From CAZGLR01 sp964526635 (lineage in GTDB: Bacteria; Zixibacteria; MSB-5A5; GN15; JAAZOE01): a DNA stretch of 23,148 nt. A model generated the notes under the pieces. It made no database searches. It worked only from the letters and a program-made list of their open reading frames with translations, and had not been told where the DNA came from. A program made the position numbers and the translations under genes. Positions within the stretch are counted from its first letter, which is position 1; each line of letters opens with the position of its first letter. The stretch spans positions 1-23,148 of the forward strand of contig CAZGLR010000048.1 of NCBI GenBank assembly GCA_964526635.1, given 5' to 3'. Of the stretch, positions 1-7,919 are shown one piece after another.

Positions 1-490
1 GGCGATAGACACTTTTACTCAAGGATGAAATTATTCCGCCTTTGGCCAGCAAAGCAATATCGGTTCCGTGCGACGATACAACCAGGGGCAAACGCAGCCG
101 TGAGGCCACCCGAGCGGCAACCAGCCCCGGCGGTATCCACCAGTTAGCCCATATCAGATCCGGATTGACTTCAGTGCTGGTTTTCATTGCCTGCCGGTAA
201 AAAGACCGGAGGAACCCCAGAAAGACCAATTTGGCCGCAGTCGATCCGGCCACCTGCTTGTGCATCTCACCGGTATAGACAATCGGGTGGCTTTTTGAAA
301 AGGGATAGGGGAAGCGGACAATCTCGACGCCATCGATTGTATCATGGCGCAGCAAGCCGGGAGCATGGGGGCAGACAACCGTTATGGCGGCCCCGCGAGA
401 AACCAGCCCCGATGACAAGCGGTGCAAATAGAGGGCGGTCAGATCGCCCTGGCGGCGGATATAATTGTGGGTGATGACAACGATATTCAC
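1..490 (-). CDS. Glycosyltransferase family 4, N-terminal part (runs off window)
   Basis: The reading frame opens with GTG at 490-488 and stays open to base 1, giving about 163 residues without a stop. It begins with a Rossmann-like strand (VNIVVITHNYIRRQGD), as in the donor-independent N-terminal half of GT-B family 4 enzymes. It continues with the family-typical pattern of a short strand plus 'CPHAPGLLRHDTIDGVEIVRFPYP'-like text, 'NPDLIWANWW' and 'VVSSHGTDIA'. The C-terminal nucleotide-sugar domain lies outside the window. The start codon overlaps the stop of the upstream GT2 gene by four bases (GTGA), a sign of translational coupling in one operon. Sugar and acceptor cannot be told from sequence. 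The family call is fairly secure and the substrate is unknown. Confidence 0.8.
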   Translation of the reverse strand, partial: MNIVVITHNYIRRQGDLTALYLHRLSSGLVSRGAAITVVCPHAPGLLRHDTIDGVEIVRFPYPFSKSHPIVYTGEMHKQVAGSTAAKLVFLGFLRSFYRQAMKTSTEVNPDLIWANWWIPPGLVAARVASRLRLPLVVSSHGTDIALLAKGGIISSLSKSVYR

Positions 491-1476
491 GACGGTGTAT
501 CTTGATCTTGTGATGAGTCGTCCCGGCGGTTTCGTTTTTCAAGGCGCATCATTGTTTTGCGCATGGCTGAAATCTCCTCCTGCATACCGGCCAGCGACTC
601 CGCCAGGAAACCCAGAATAAAAAGCGATGCTCCCAGCATCACCAGAAGAAGGACCAGATACAAAAGCGGCCGGAGACCGGTTTCGAGTACAAAGCGGAGA
701 TATATCGCCACCAGACCGACCAAGATACCCAGCCCGATTAATGATGTTCCCAGAAAACCAAAGAACATCAAGGGCTTCCGCAACAGACTCATCTGCGATT
801 TGACCGCCAGCAGATCAAGCACTCCGATCGGGATGCGCCAGAAGCCGGCGAATTTCGAATTACCGCTATAGCGAGGATACAAGGGAATTTTTACTTCCGT
901 GATGCGATATCCCTGTTGTGCCGCCAGCGCCACCAGATAACGATGCCAATCCCGGCGCAGAAAGACATTCTCGACCACGTCCCGGCGGAAAGCTTTGACC
1001 GAATTGAGATCATGGACCTGCAGGCCAAACAGGCGCCGTGAGAGAGCATTATATATATTGGACACGAATTGTTTGCTGTACTTACCCTGCTTCCACCCCG
1101 TCACGACATCGTAACCCTTATCGAATGGCGCAATCATCCGGGGAATATCTTCCGGCTTATACTGTAAATCGGCCGGATAGAAAACGAAAATTTCACCATT
1201 GGCCGCAGTAAACCCCGTCTGCAGAGCATCGGTCAACCCCTGATTGCGGCCATGGGTCTCAACCCGAAGAAAATCATATTTCCGCTCAAGTTCGGCCAGC
1301 AGTCGTCGGGTGCCATCGGTGGAACCATCGTCGACAATCACCACCTCGAAAGAAAATTCAGCGACCTTGCCCATCTCGTTGAATTGATGGCACAATTCGC
1401 CTATATTCCCCTCTTCGTTATATGCCGGCACAATAATCGATACCCGGCACTCAGTTGTCATTGGATGATTCGCCAC
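487..1476 (-). CDS. GT2 polyprenyl-phosphate-type glycosyltransferase with two C-terminal TM helices
   Basis: The 329-residue protein has a GT-A domain at about 10-225: the strand 'VSIIVPAYNEE', the nucleotide-binding DDGS at 49-52 and a DxD-region at 101-103. That region reads PAD, so the usual first aspartate of the DAD signature is a proline. Two hydrophobic helices follow at about 237-262 and 270-293. A charged, probably coiled-coil tail follows at about 297-318. This layout is that of dolichol/undecaprenyl-phosphate sugar transferases of the DPM1/GtrB/ArnC type, which make lipid-linked sugars for GT-C enzymes. The GT-C-like gene directly upstream, which overlaps it by 26 bases, fits that partnership. 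The start used is GTG with GGGGAAG just upstream. An ATG five codons later (1461) is possible. Confidence 0.88.
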   Translation of the reverse strand: MANHPMTTECRVSIIVPAYNEEGNIGELCHQFNEMGKVAEFSFEVVIVDDGSTDGTRRLLAELERKYDFLRVETHGRNQGLTDALQTGFTAANGEIFVFYPADLQYKPEDIPRMIAPFDKGYDVVTGWKQGKYSKQFVSNIYNALSRRLFGLQVHDLNSVKAFRRDVVENVFLRRDWHRYLVALAAQQGYRITEVKIPLYPRYSGNSKFAGFWRIPIGVLDLLAVKSQMSLLRKPLMFFGFLGTSLIGLGILVGLVAIYLRFVLETGLRPLLYLVLLLVMLGASLFILGFLAESLAGMQEEISAMRKTMMRLEKRNRRDDSSQDQDTPS

Positions 1477-3649
1477 GTTCTTCCCCGTGTTGGCCTTTAT
1501 CTACTTTGTCGTCAAAATCATAATATCCTAAATTCAAGCGGCGCGCGAGTTCCAGGTGGAATTTCGCTTTTTCCCTCCAGGCCGCATCTCCTTCTGCCTC
1601 CGACAGGCCAATATACGCTCGATACAATAAATAGTGAAGATTAAAATCCGTCGGCGAAAACACCGTCGCTCGCTGTAAGGCATCGGCTGCCGGACGGAAT
1701 TCGTCCTGACTCAAGGCGGCTACCCCCCGGAGAAAATTGCCGCTGTAGTTCTCAGGGTAAATCTGCTGAAAACGATCAAGGTAGATTCGCGCAGAATCGA
1801 CGATACCACGGCGATAGAACCATTCGGCCCGCTCAAAACTACTTTGAAAATACCGATCGGCCACGGTGTTCTCAGTCAGCCCGGCGATTCTAAAGATAGA
1901 GACTTTCCGACAACTGATATAATATTGCGCTACCGGCTCGGCCCTGGCCATTAATTCCGGATACAAGTTCGAAACAATATCGGTATTCGATCGGTCAAGG
2001 GCCAGATGCGTAATAGGAAAACGGTGCAAAAAACCGCGATCGGCGGTGCCATAACCAAACGTATGCGTAATTGCGCCTAATTTATTCTCTACTGTCAGGG
2101 CGGGAGCATACGGCCCCGTCAGAACCGCCCCGGGGCTTAAAATCAACCCGAGGTCGCGTGAGGCATCGCGGGTGGTAAACAACGGCACCTGCGCCCAGGC
2201 CGCAAAATAGCGAATCTGAACCCCAATCGAGATGATTACCATGAGCGCAACGATCACCGTTCTCACTATTCCGGGAATTCGCAGAGCCATATCCTTGTAT
2301 CGCCGCGACAGCATATGATGTCCGATGACAATGAGCAAGACCAGCGCCAGCACAAAAGGAAAATACATTGTAAAGTAAAAATCCACACCGGCCCATGTAA
2401 ACAACGCTGCTGTCGCTTGATAGACAGTTATCAGGAGCACCAGAAACAGATTGCCGGCAAACCAGAGCGACCGATTGGATATTCTAATTGCATCTTTTTT
2501 GATATACAACCAGTGCAAGGAAAAAGCTGTCAGGCCGGCCAGTGGAAAGATCATGGTAGTCTGATACCGCACCGGCTGATAATTCCATATCATCTGGAAG
2601 ACATAGGTTCCCGCCAGCCATGCTCCCAGAATTATTATCAGCACGTTCACGTCCTTACGGCGAACGGCCTTTTTCCGGCGATTGAACAAAACCCCGGCAA
2701 TCAATACCAGGCCCGCCGCGGCACCAAGACTGATAACCGGTTGACGGAGAAAGAAATTGGACTGAATCCCGAAAGACACCACCCGCCAGATAAAGCGATC
2801 GATTGAAACAAAGGCCTGAAGACGGCCGTGTCCCGAAACGGACTGTTCTCCGATATAGGCACCCAGCGCGGCGGCATGGGGGCTATAGACTGTCACGTAC
2901 CAGAGAATAGCTGTAAGGGCACACCCGATGACAAACGCTCCGACGTATTTTACTGCCCGTTTATCATGCAACCATTGCCACCAGACACCGTAACAGGCCA
3001 ATGGTATCGCAAAAAATCCGACACCGATAAGTTTGCCATAGAGAATAGATGCCATCAGGCACAGTCCAAAGGCAAAATGGGCCAGGAGATTTCGTCGACC
3101 GTAAGCCATAACCACCAGCCCCAGCAAGAGGATGGAATTCATACCGTTTTCAAGAAACGGTCTACGGCCGTAGAAGATACTGATAAATCCTATCGTGCAG
3201 AAAAGCAGAGCCAGCAGCGCCAGCCCCGGACCTGTCGCTTTGCGCATATAGAGATAAAACAGAATCAGTGAAACCATTGCCAGGACAACAGCTGTCAGGT
3301 TGGTAGTCGCCATCCCCACCCCGGCCAGTTGAAAGACCATAATCGCCACAACCGAGATCAGGGAAAACTGATGAGATGGAAAACGGCGATCTTCGTACGG
3401 ATTCCATGTATCCATAACGACTTCGTTGCGGGCATAAAGCGTGTAGGCCGGGGGATCGGTGTGAAGTCCCTGGGAAAAGGACAGCCGTTCGTCGGCCACC
3501 GCCTCGGGATCATCAATATCTACGATTTTATCGGGGGAATCGGCTTCGAGGAGATATATCCGGGCCGCCAGCGCCAGAAAAAGCAGGAAAACCAGCAGCC
3601 CAATTTCCAACGGCCCAGAAATATGTGATTTATCCCGGATTGATGACAT
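1451..3649 (-). CDS. GT39/ArnT-like membrane glycosyltransferase with C-terminal TPR tail
   Basis: The protein is about 732 residues with some 12-13 hydrophobic helices across the first 510 residues. The first extracytoplasmic loop is acidic (VDIDDPEAVADER), where GT-C/PMT family enzymes carry their catalytic acidic residues. A soluble C-terminal region of about 200 residues contains at least two TPR-like helical pairs ('YRRGIVDSARIYLDRF', 'AADALQRATVFSP'). This fits a transferase using a polyprenyl-phosphate sugar made by the overlapping GT2 gene. I chose ATG 3649 because GAGGG sits five bases upstream and a good promoter (3684-3712) lies between it and the alternative ATG at 3724. Using 3724 would add 25 polar residues. 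The sugar and the acceptor (lipid, glycan or protein) are unknown. Confidence 0.8.
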   Translation of the reverse strand: MSSIRDKSHISGPLEIGLLVFLLFLALAARIYLLEADSPDKIVDIDDPEAVADERLSFSQGLHTDPPAYTLYARNEVVMDTWNPYEDRRFPSHQFSLISVVAIMVFQLAGVGMATTNLTAVVLAMVSLILFYLYMRKATGPGLALLALLFCTIGFISIFYGRRPFLENGMNSILLLGLVVMAYGRRNLLAHFAFGLCLMASILYGKLIGVGFFAIPLACYGVWWQWLHDKRAVKYVGAFVIGCALTAILWYVTVYSPHAAALGAYIGEQSVSGHGRLQAFVSIDRFIWRVVSFGIQSNFFLRQPVISLGAAAGLVLIAGVLFNRRKKAVRRKDVNVLIIILGAWLAGTYVFQMIWNYQPVRYQTTMIFPLAGLTAFSLHWLYIKKDAIRISNRSLWFAGNLFLVLLITVYQATAALFTWAGVDFYFTMYFPFVLALVLLIVIGHHMLSRRYKDMALRIPGIVRTVIVALMVIISIGVQIRYFAAWAQVPLFTTRDASRDLGLILSPGAVLTGPYAPALTVENKLGAITHTFGYGTADRGFLHRFPITHLALDRSNTDIVSNLYPELMARAEPVAQYYISCRKVSIFRIAGLTENTVADRYFQSSFERAEWFYRRGIVDSARIYLDRFQQIYPENYSGNFLRGVAALSQDEFRPAADALQRATVFSPTDFNLHYLLYRAYIGLSEAEGDAAWREKAKFHLELARRLNLGYYDFDDKVDKGQHGEERGESSNDN

Positions 3650-3683
3650 ACGGTCCCTCTGGCTGATCTGAATGCTATGGCGC

Positions 3684-3712
3684 AATCTATTGGTATTGTT
3701 CACCTTAGTCAA
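3684..3712 (-). promoter_or_regulatory. Sigma-70-like promoter of the glycosyltransferase operon
   Basis: On the minus strand, TTGACT (3712-3707) and TAGATT (3689-3684) are separated by exactly 17 bases. The predicted transcription start falls about 30 bases before ATG 3649. It is the best promoter match in this divergent region and argues that translation starts at 3649, not 3724. This is a pattern match only. Confidence 0.5.
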
Positions 3713-3926
3713 GGCCGAAGACATACCACCAGCTTCTCACGCCAATTCAGGATAAACTCGAGTCGCTTTACTTAAATTTATATCTGAGGTGCCGATAACA
3801 CCATAAGTAGATAGGGAGCTTCGCCAACCTCATTAATAAAGTGACTATGGGACCGTCCTGTAGCCAGACGACGAACTTTTAGAACAGTGAAAGCCCGGTT
3901 CCGATGATTCCGGCTTCTAAGATACA

Positions 3927-6275
3927 ATGCTAAATGCACCTGTTTCAACTCACGAATCCGCCACTTCATCGCCACCAATCTCGCAAGGGATTACTGATCA
4001 AAATCTGAACGCTATAATCGCCTTTTGCGATTCCGCTCCGGTGGCGCTGTGTCTTTCCGATGCCGAAGGCAAAATTATTCGCATCAACCAGCTCGGCGCG
4101 GATTTACTGGGATATTCTCAGCTGGAGTTGAAAAACCGGAAATTCGCTGATTTCATTATTGATGCCGATAAAGGGCGATATCGTGAACATTCCCGTCGGG
4201 TATTGCAATCTCGTATCTGTGAAAGTGTAATTACCTCCCTGATGTCATCGGATGGCGACATTATCCGTTACCATTTTGTCTCCGATTCAATCGGCAGCGA
4301 TGGCGGCGCATGGCTTCTGCGCCACTGGATTACTCCCGATAGCGAAGCGAATGAGTTGATCAGGCGTCGTCAGGCCGAACGCGCTCTGCAGGAGGCCGAA
4401 GCGCGCTATCGCGATCTGCGGGAAAATGTCCCGGTCGGACTCTTCCGGAGTATTCCCGCCGGTTACTTCATTTTCCTCAATAATACGGCACTGGAAATTC
4501 TGGGGTTTACACGGCTCGAAGACGCACTACGAACTCCGCTGATTGAAATGTATGCCGACCCGGATAGCCGTCTTGATATCTTGCGGATCCTGGAAACTCA
4601 GGGCGAAGTCAAGTACTTCGAAACGCAATTCATTCGCCAGGACGGCGCACCGATTCGAATCTCGATAAGCGCCCGCGCCGTTCAGGATTTCGCCGGCAAG
4701 ACTTTATACTACGATGGCTCGATTCAGGACGTGACCGCACGACATAATGCACAAAATGCCCTGAAGGAATCAGAGGGACAGTTGCGCACCATCTTTGAAT
4801 CCGCCCACGATGCCATATTCATAAAAGACCAGCATCAACGCTATGTGCGCGCCAACCCGCGAATGGCGTATTTTACCGGCATACCCATCGAAGAAATTAT
4901 CGGAAAAACCAATGAAGATTTGTTTGATCTCAAGTTGGCCAAAGAGATCAGAGAATCAGACGCCAGGGTGCTGTCCGGCCAGATGATTCGACATCAGATG
5001 GAGATCCCCTCGAAAGCTGCAGTCCGGTTGTTCGATATCATAAAAGTCCCGGTGTATAGCGCCGAAGGTCACATCATCGGGCTTTGCGGTATCGCGCGAG
5101 ATATTACCGAAAACAAACGGCTGGAGGATCTGGCCGAACGCGCCAAACGGCTCGAGGCCGCCGGCCGTATCGCCGGACAGGTTGCCCATGATTTCAATAA
5201 TCTACTGGGGCCATTGATCGCCTACCCGGAATTTATCGCCGAAGAACTGGATGAAACCAATCCGGCGCGGCCGCTTCTCGCCGATATCGAAAAGGCCGCG
5301 CATCAAATGGCCGAAATCAACCAGCAGCTTTTGACCCTCGGTCGCCGCGGTCACTACACTATGGAGCCGATCAACCTGAACAACATTATCGAGCAGGCAG
5401 TCTCCCAGCTGCATTCCGATAAGAGAGACATCAATCTCGATCTCAAGTTACAATCTGGTCTTCCCCCAATCAAGGGCGGCGGCGCCCAACTCCTCCGGGG
5501 TATCTCGAACCTGCTTATCAATGCTCTTGATGCCATTGGCCGCAATGGTTCAATTACTGTTTGCAGCGAAGCCGTCGTGCTCACCACTCCCACCGGCAAC
5601 CTTATGGAAATTCCCCATGGTGAATTTGTTCGATTGTCGATAACAGATGACGGACCCGGAATCGAGCACTCCATCCTCAACAAGATATTTGAACCGTTTT
5701 TTACCACCAAGGCCACCGATAAAAAACGGGGGTCAGGCCTGGGATTGAGTATCGTCCATGCTGTCATTGCAGATCACAACGGATTTATCGACGTGCACGA
5801 TGTCGAACCGCACGGTACCTGTTTTGAATTATATTTGCCAGTCATGCATGGCGAAACAGAAACAACTGACACGCCCGTATCCGTCGCCGGCGGATCTGAA
5901 TCGGTCCTGGTAATCGACGATGATGCTTTTCAGCGGGAAGTCACCGAAAACCTCCTGACCCGCCTCGGCTATCAACCCACATCGGTTGCCAGCGGAGAAG
6001 AAGCCCTGGAATTACTTGACCATGATAAACCTGATTTATTGATTCTGGATATGGTCATGTCGCCCGGTATCGATGGTGTGGAAACTTACCGTCGAGCAAT
6101 CAGGAAGCACCCCGATCTCAAAGCGATCATTGTTTCCGGGTATGCCGAATCGCAGCGCATGAAGAGCGCTGAACAACTCGGTCTCACCCGGTTTGTGCGC
6201 AAACCGCTGACGCTGCAATCATTGAATACCGCGATTCGCGCTGAACTCGATACACACTCAGAACAAAAGTCATAA
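3927..6275 (+). CDS. Hybrid sensor histidine kinase: PAS-PAS-PAS-HisKA-HATPase-REC
   Basis: The 782-residue protein has three PAS-like domains at about 25-140, 155-270 and 280-395. The dimerisation/phosphoacceptor motif AHDFNNLL follows with His421. A HATPase_c domain follows, with N-box Asn532 (INALDAI), the DDGPGI box and the GSGLGLSIV box. It ends in a receiver domain with an acidic cluster at 664-666, phospho-accepting Asp708 and conserved Lys759. There are no obvious membrane segments, so it should sense a cytoplasmic signal. The HDFNNLL H-box is typical of NtrB-like orphan hybrid kinases. No output regulator is adjacent, so a phosphorelay to a distant partner is inferred. A TAA lies in frame three codons upstream, making ATG 3927 the first possible start, although its ribosome site is weak. 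Confidence 0.93.
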   Translation: MLNAPVSTHESATSSPPISQGITDQNLNAIIAFCDSAPVALCLSDAEGKIIRINQLGADLLGYSQLELKNRKFADFIIDADKGRYREHSRRVLQSRICESVITSLMSSDGDIIRYHFVSDSIGSDGGAWLLRHWITPDSEANELIRRRQAERALQEAEARYRDLRENVPVGLFRSIPAGYFIFLNNTALEILGFTRLEDALRTPLIEMYADPDSRLDILRILETQGEVKYFETQFIRQDGAPIRISISARAVQDFAGKTLYYDGSIQDVTARHNAQNALKESEGQLRTIFESAHDAIFIKDQHQRYVRANPRMAYFTGIPIEEIIGKTNEDLFDLKLAKEIRESDARVLSGQMIRHQMEIPSKAAVRLFDIIKVPVYSAEGHIIGLCGIARDITENKRLEDLAERAKRLEAAGRIAGQVAHDFNNLLGPLIAYPEFIAEELDETNPARPLLADIEKAAHQMAEINQQLLTLGRRGHYTMEPINLNNIIEQAVSQLHSDKRDINLDLKLQSGLPPIKGGGAQLLRGISNLLINALDAIGRNGSITVCSEAVVLTTPTGNLMEIPHGEFVRLSITDDGPGIEHSILNKIFEPFFTTKATDKKRGSGLGLSIVHAVIADHNGFIDVHDVEPHGTCFELYLPVMHGETETTDTPVSVAGGSESVLVIDDDAFQREVTENLLTRLGYQPTSVASGEEALELLDHDKPDLLILDMVMSPGIDGVETYRRAIRKHPDLKAIIVSGYAESQRMKSAEQLGLTRFVRKPLTLQSLNTAIRAELDTHSEQKS

Positions 6276-6290
6276 AGTCGTGGAAAATCA

Positions 6291-6319
6291 TTGCGTCAGA
6301 GATTTATAGACCGTACTAT
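6291..6319 (+). promoter_or_regulatory. Possible promoter of the FKBP gene
   Basis: TTGCGT (6291-6296) and TACTAT (6314-6319) are spaced by 17 bases. They lie just after the histidine kinase stop and would give a 5' untranslated region of about 130 bases before GTG 6457. I see no convincing terminator of the kinase gene upstream, so read-through is also possible. Confidence 0.4.
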
Positions 6320-6456
6320 ATATGAAAGAAAAACGGTGTTTCATTTAATTGGAATTTCTTCGGACATTTCGCTCCGATTAGCCCCGGTCTCAACAACGGC
6401 TGTGTGGGTCTGATTGAATGCAGCGACCACAAATTCCGGCTGGAAAGGAGTTTCGA

Positions 6457-6885
6457 GTGAGCCAGGTAAAAGAAGGCGATACTGTCAAGGTTCATTATAC
6501 CGGTACGTTTGAAGATGGCACAGTTTTCGATTCGTCAAAAGGGCGCGAACCGCTGGATGTAAAAATCGGTGCCGGTCAGGTTATTCCCGGTTTTGAAAAG
6601 GGATTGATCGGTATGAACATGGGTGAGTCAAGAAAAATTACGCTCGAACCGGTAGACGCCTATGGTGATTACCGTGAGGAATTGACCGCCGATGTTCCCC
6701 GTTCGCAGTTTCCGGAAAATATTACCCCCGAAATCGGTCAGCAATTACAGGTCAAGCAGCCTGATGGTAATGTCGTCGATGTCGCCGTGACCCGCGTGGG
6801 CGACGAACTGGTTACTCTCGATGCCAATCATCCACTGGCCGGGAAAACGCTGAATTTTGACGTTGAAATCGTCGCAATCGGCTAA
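6457..6885 (+). CDS. FKBP-type peptidyl-prolyl cis-trans isomerase, SlyD-like
   Basis: This is a 142-residue cytoplasmic prolyl isomerase/chaperone. The FKBP fold is split: strands 'VKVHYTGTFEDGTVFDSS' and 'GAGQVIPGFEKGLIGM' are followed by an inserted flap at about 70-120, and the chain closes with 'HPLAGKTLNFDVEIVAI'. The 'DANHPLAGKTL' segment and the inserted flap are hallmarks of SlyD-like enzymes. The histidine-rich metal-binding tail of E. coli SlyD is absent, so a nickel role is not supported. The start is GTG 6457, preceded by AAAGGAG at a seven-base distance. An in-frame ATG at 6418 would add 13 residues not expected in the family. A strong hairpin follows the stop. Confidence 0.93.
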   Translation: MSQVKEGDTVKVHYTGTFEDGTVFDSSKGREPLDVKIGAGQVIPGFEKGLIGMNMGESRKITLEPVDAYGDYREELTADVPRSQFPENITPEIGQQLQVKQPDGNVVDVAVTRVGDELVTLDANHPLAGKTLNFDVEIVAIG

Positions 6886-6895
6886 AGCCTCTTTC

Positions 6896-6920
6896 AGGGA
6901 GCCAGGTCACTGGCTCCCTT
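6896..6920 (+). terminator. Hairpin terminator after the FKBP gene
   Basis: A perfect ten-base inverted repeat (AGGGAGCCAG / CTGGCTCCCT) with a four-base loop (GTCA) begins 11 bases after the FKBP stop codon. Only two T residues follow, so it is a strong hairpin with a poor U-tract. It may stabilise the mRNA 3' end as well as terminate. Confidence 0.65.
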
Positions 6921-7022
6921 GAACTTATACTCTACCGCGCCAACCGATATTCCCCCCGCTTTTCTCCAGTGTTATGGAAAAATGCCGATACTATAATTGA
7001 AAGGACTATTGGGGCCAGTATT

Positions 7023-7448
7023 GTGTATAAGATCGAAACCACAGATTATGGTGTTCGGCTGACGTTTTCGGGAAGCATCTCGTCCGAAGAAATGGCCGCG
7101 TGGCTGGCCGAATCCAGGCAGTTCCTCAATACCATCGACGTACCGTTTTGTGTCTTCGTCGATATGCGGGAGTTTATCCCAATTGATGAGGGTGCCAGGG
7201 AATATATGATTACCGGACAAAAACTGTACCTGGAAAAAGGAATGAAACGTTCGGCAGTGATCTGGAATTCACCTGTCACGGCCTATCAATTCCGCGGCAT
7301 TGCCCATGAAACAGGAATTTCCAAAAACGAACGATACATCGATGCCTCGGCCGATGTCAACTGGGAGGAAATTGCTCTTGACTGGCTGATAAAGGGTACC
7401 GATCCCATCGGTCACGTCAACATCCCGTTTTCGGCGAGGCATCAGTAA
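7023..7448 (+). CDS. STAS/SpoIIAA-like small protein
   Basis: The 141-residue soluble protein alternates strands and helices as in STAS/SpoIIAA-like folds: 'YKIETTDYGVRLTFSGSIS', then 'FCVFVDMREFIPID', 'MKRSAVIWNSPV' and a C-terminal 'WEEIALDWLIKG'. I recall similar proteins from diverse bacteria starting MYKIE. That favours GTG 7023 over the in-frame GTG at 6969, which would add 18 residues. A TATAAT at 6992-6997 lies between the two candidates, so if it is a real -10 box only the shorter start is possible. No phosphorylatable serine motif of a classical anti-anti-sigma factor is evident. Its role is unknown; a regulatory or stress-response function is only a guess. The gene converges with the membrane-protein gene 20 bases away. 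Confidence 0.72.
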   Translation: MYKIETTDYGVRLTFSGSISSEEMAAWLAESRQFLNTIDVPFCVFVDMREFIPIDEGAREYMITGQKLYLEKGMKRSAVIWNSPVTAYQFRGIAHETGISKNERYIDASADVNWEEIALDWLIKGTDPIGHVNIPFSARHQ

Positions 7449-7468
7449 CGCACAGGACCGTCCCGTCC

Positions 7469-7906
7469 TCACCTGCTCTCGTCACCGATGAGGCGTGTTT
7501 CCCACTGCCGTGTAGCCCGATATTGCAAGACATGCAACACCAGCAGCCCGCCCAGCAAAATCACGTTCACGATTATCATTATTTCCCGGGGCATGACATC
7601 GATCAACCCAAGCAGCGATCCAACCGCCCAGACACCGATTGAGATTATTGCCAGCAGATACACCGACTCTTCTTTACTCAGATATCCGTAAATCGCCCCC
7701 ATAAACAGAGAAATATAATAGGCCAGGAACATCGGCACCAACAGGACGCTCGGCGCGGATTCCAGCCAGCCGACATGCATAATCCGGCCCAGCAGCCCGA
7801 ATATCACCATAATGCCCAACAGCGGCAGCGGGAGATAGGTCACGAATGCCAGGAAACGAAATGCTCGCGGTTTTTTTGCCTCTGCCTGTTTTTCTTCCTC
7901 TGTCAT
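7469..7906 (-). CDS. Four-helix integral membrane protein of unknown function
   Basis: The 145-residue protein has a charged N-terminus (MTEEEKQAEAKKPR) followed by four hydrophobic segments: 'FLAFVTYLPLPLLGIMVIFG', 'SVLLVPMFLAYYISLFMG', 'VYLLAIISIGVWAVGSLLGL' and 'IMIIVNVILLGGLLVLHVL'. It ends in a short charged cytoplasmic tail. I do not recognise the family. The ATG at 7906 is preceded by AGGTGG at eight bases. A GTG at 7918 is an alternative and would add four residues. It follows pyrC by about 13 bases, so it is probably the last gene of the pyr operon. Whether it has anything to do with pyrimidines is unknown; it does not resemble the UraA/UapA uracil permeases, which are far larger. 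Confidence 0.78.
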   Translation of the reverse strand: MTEEEKQAEAKKPRAFRFLAFVTYLPLPLLGIMVIFGLLGRIMHVGWLESAPSVLLVPMFLAYYISLFMGAIYGYLSKEESVYLLAIISIGVWAVGSLLGLIDVMPREIMIIVNVILLGGLLVLHVLQYRATRQWETRLIGDESR

Positions 7907-7919
7907 GGTTCTTTCCACC

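Noticed and set aside
6418..6456. ATG 6418 as the FKBP start
   Set aside because: GTG 6457 has an AAAGGAG site at the right distance and gives the family-typical N-terminus. The extra 13 residues do not.
7454..7469. Inverted repeat AGGAC/GTCCT between the convergent STAS-like and membrane-protein genes as a two-way terminator
   Set aside because: The stem is only five base pairs, lacks a T-tract on either side and overlaps a stop codon.
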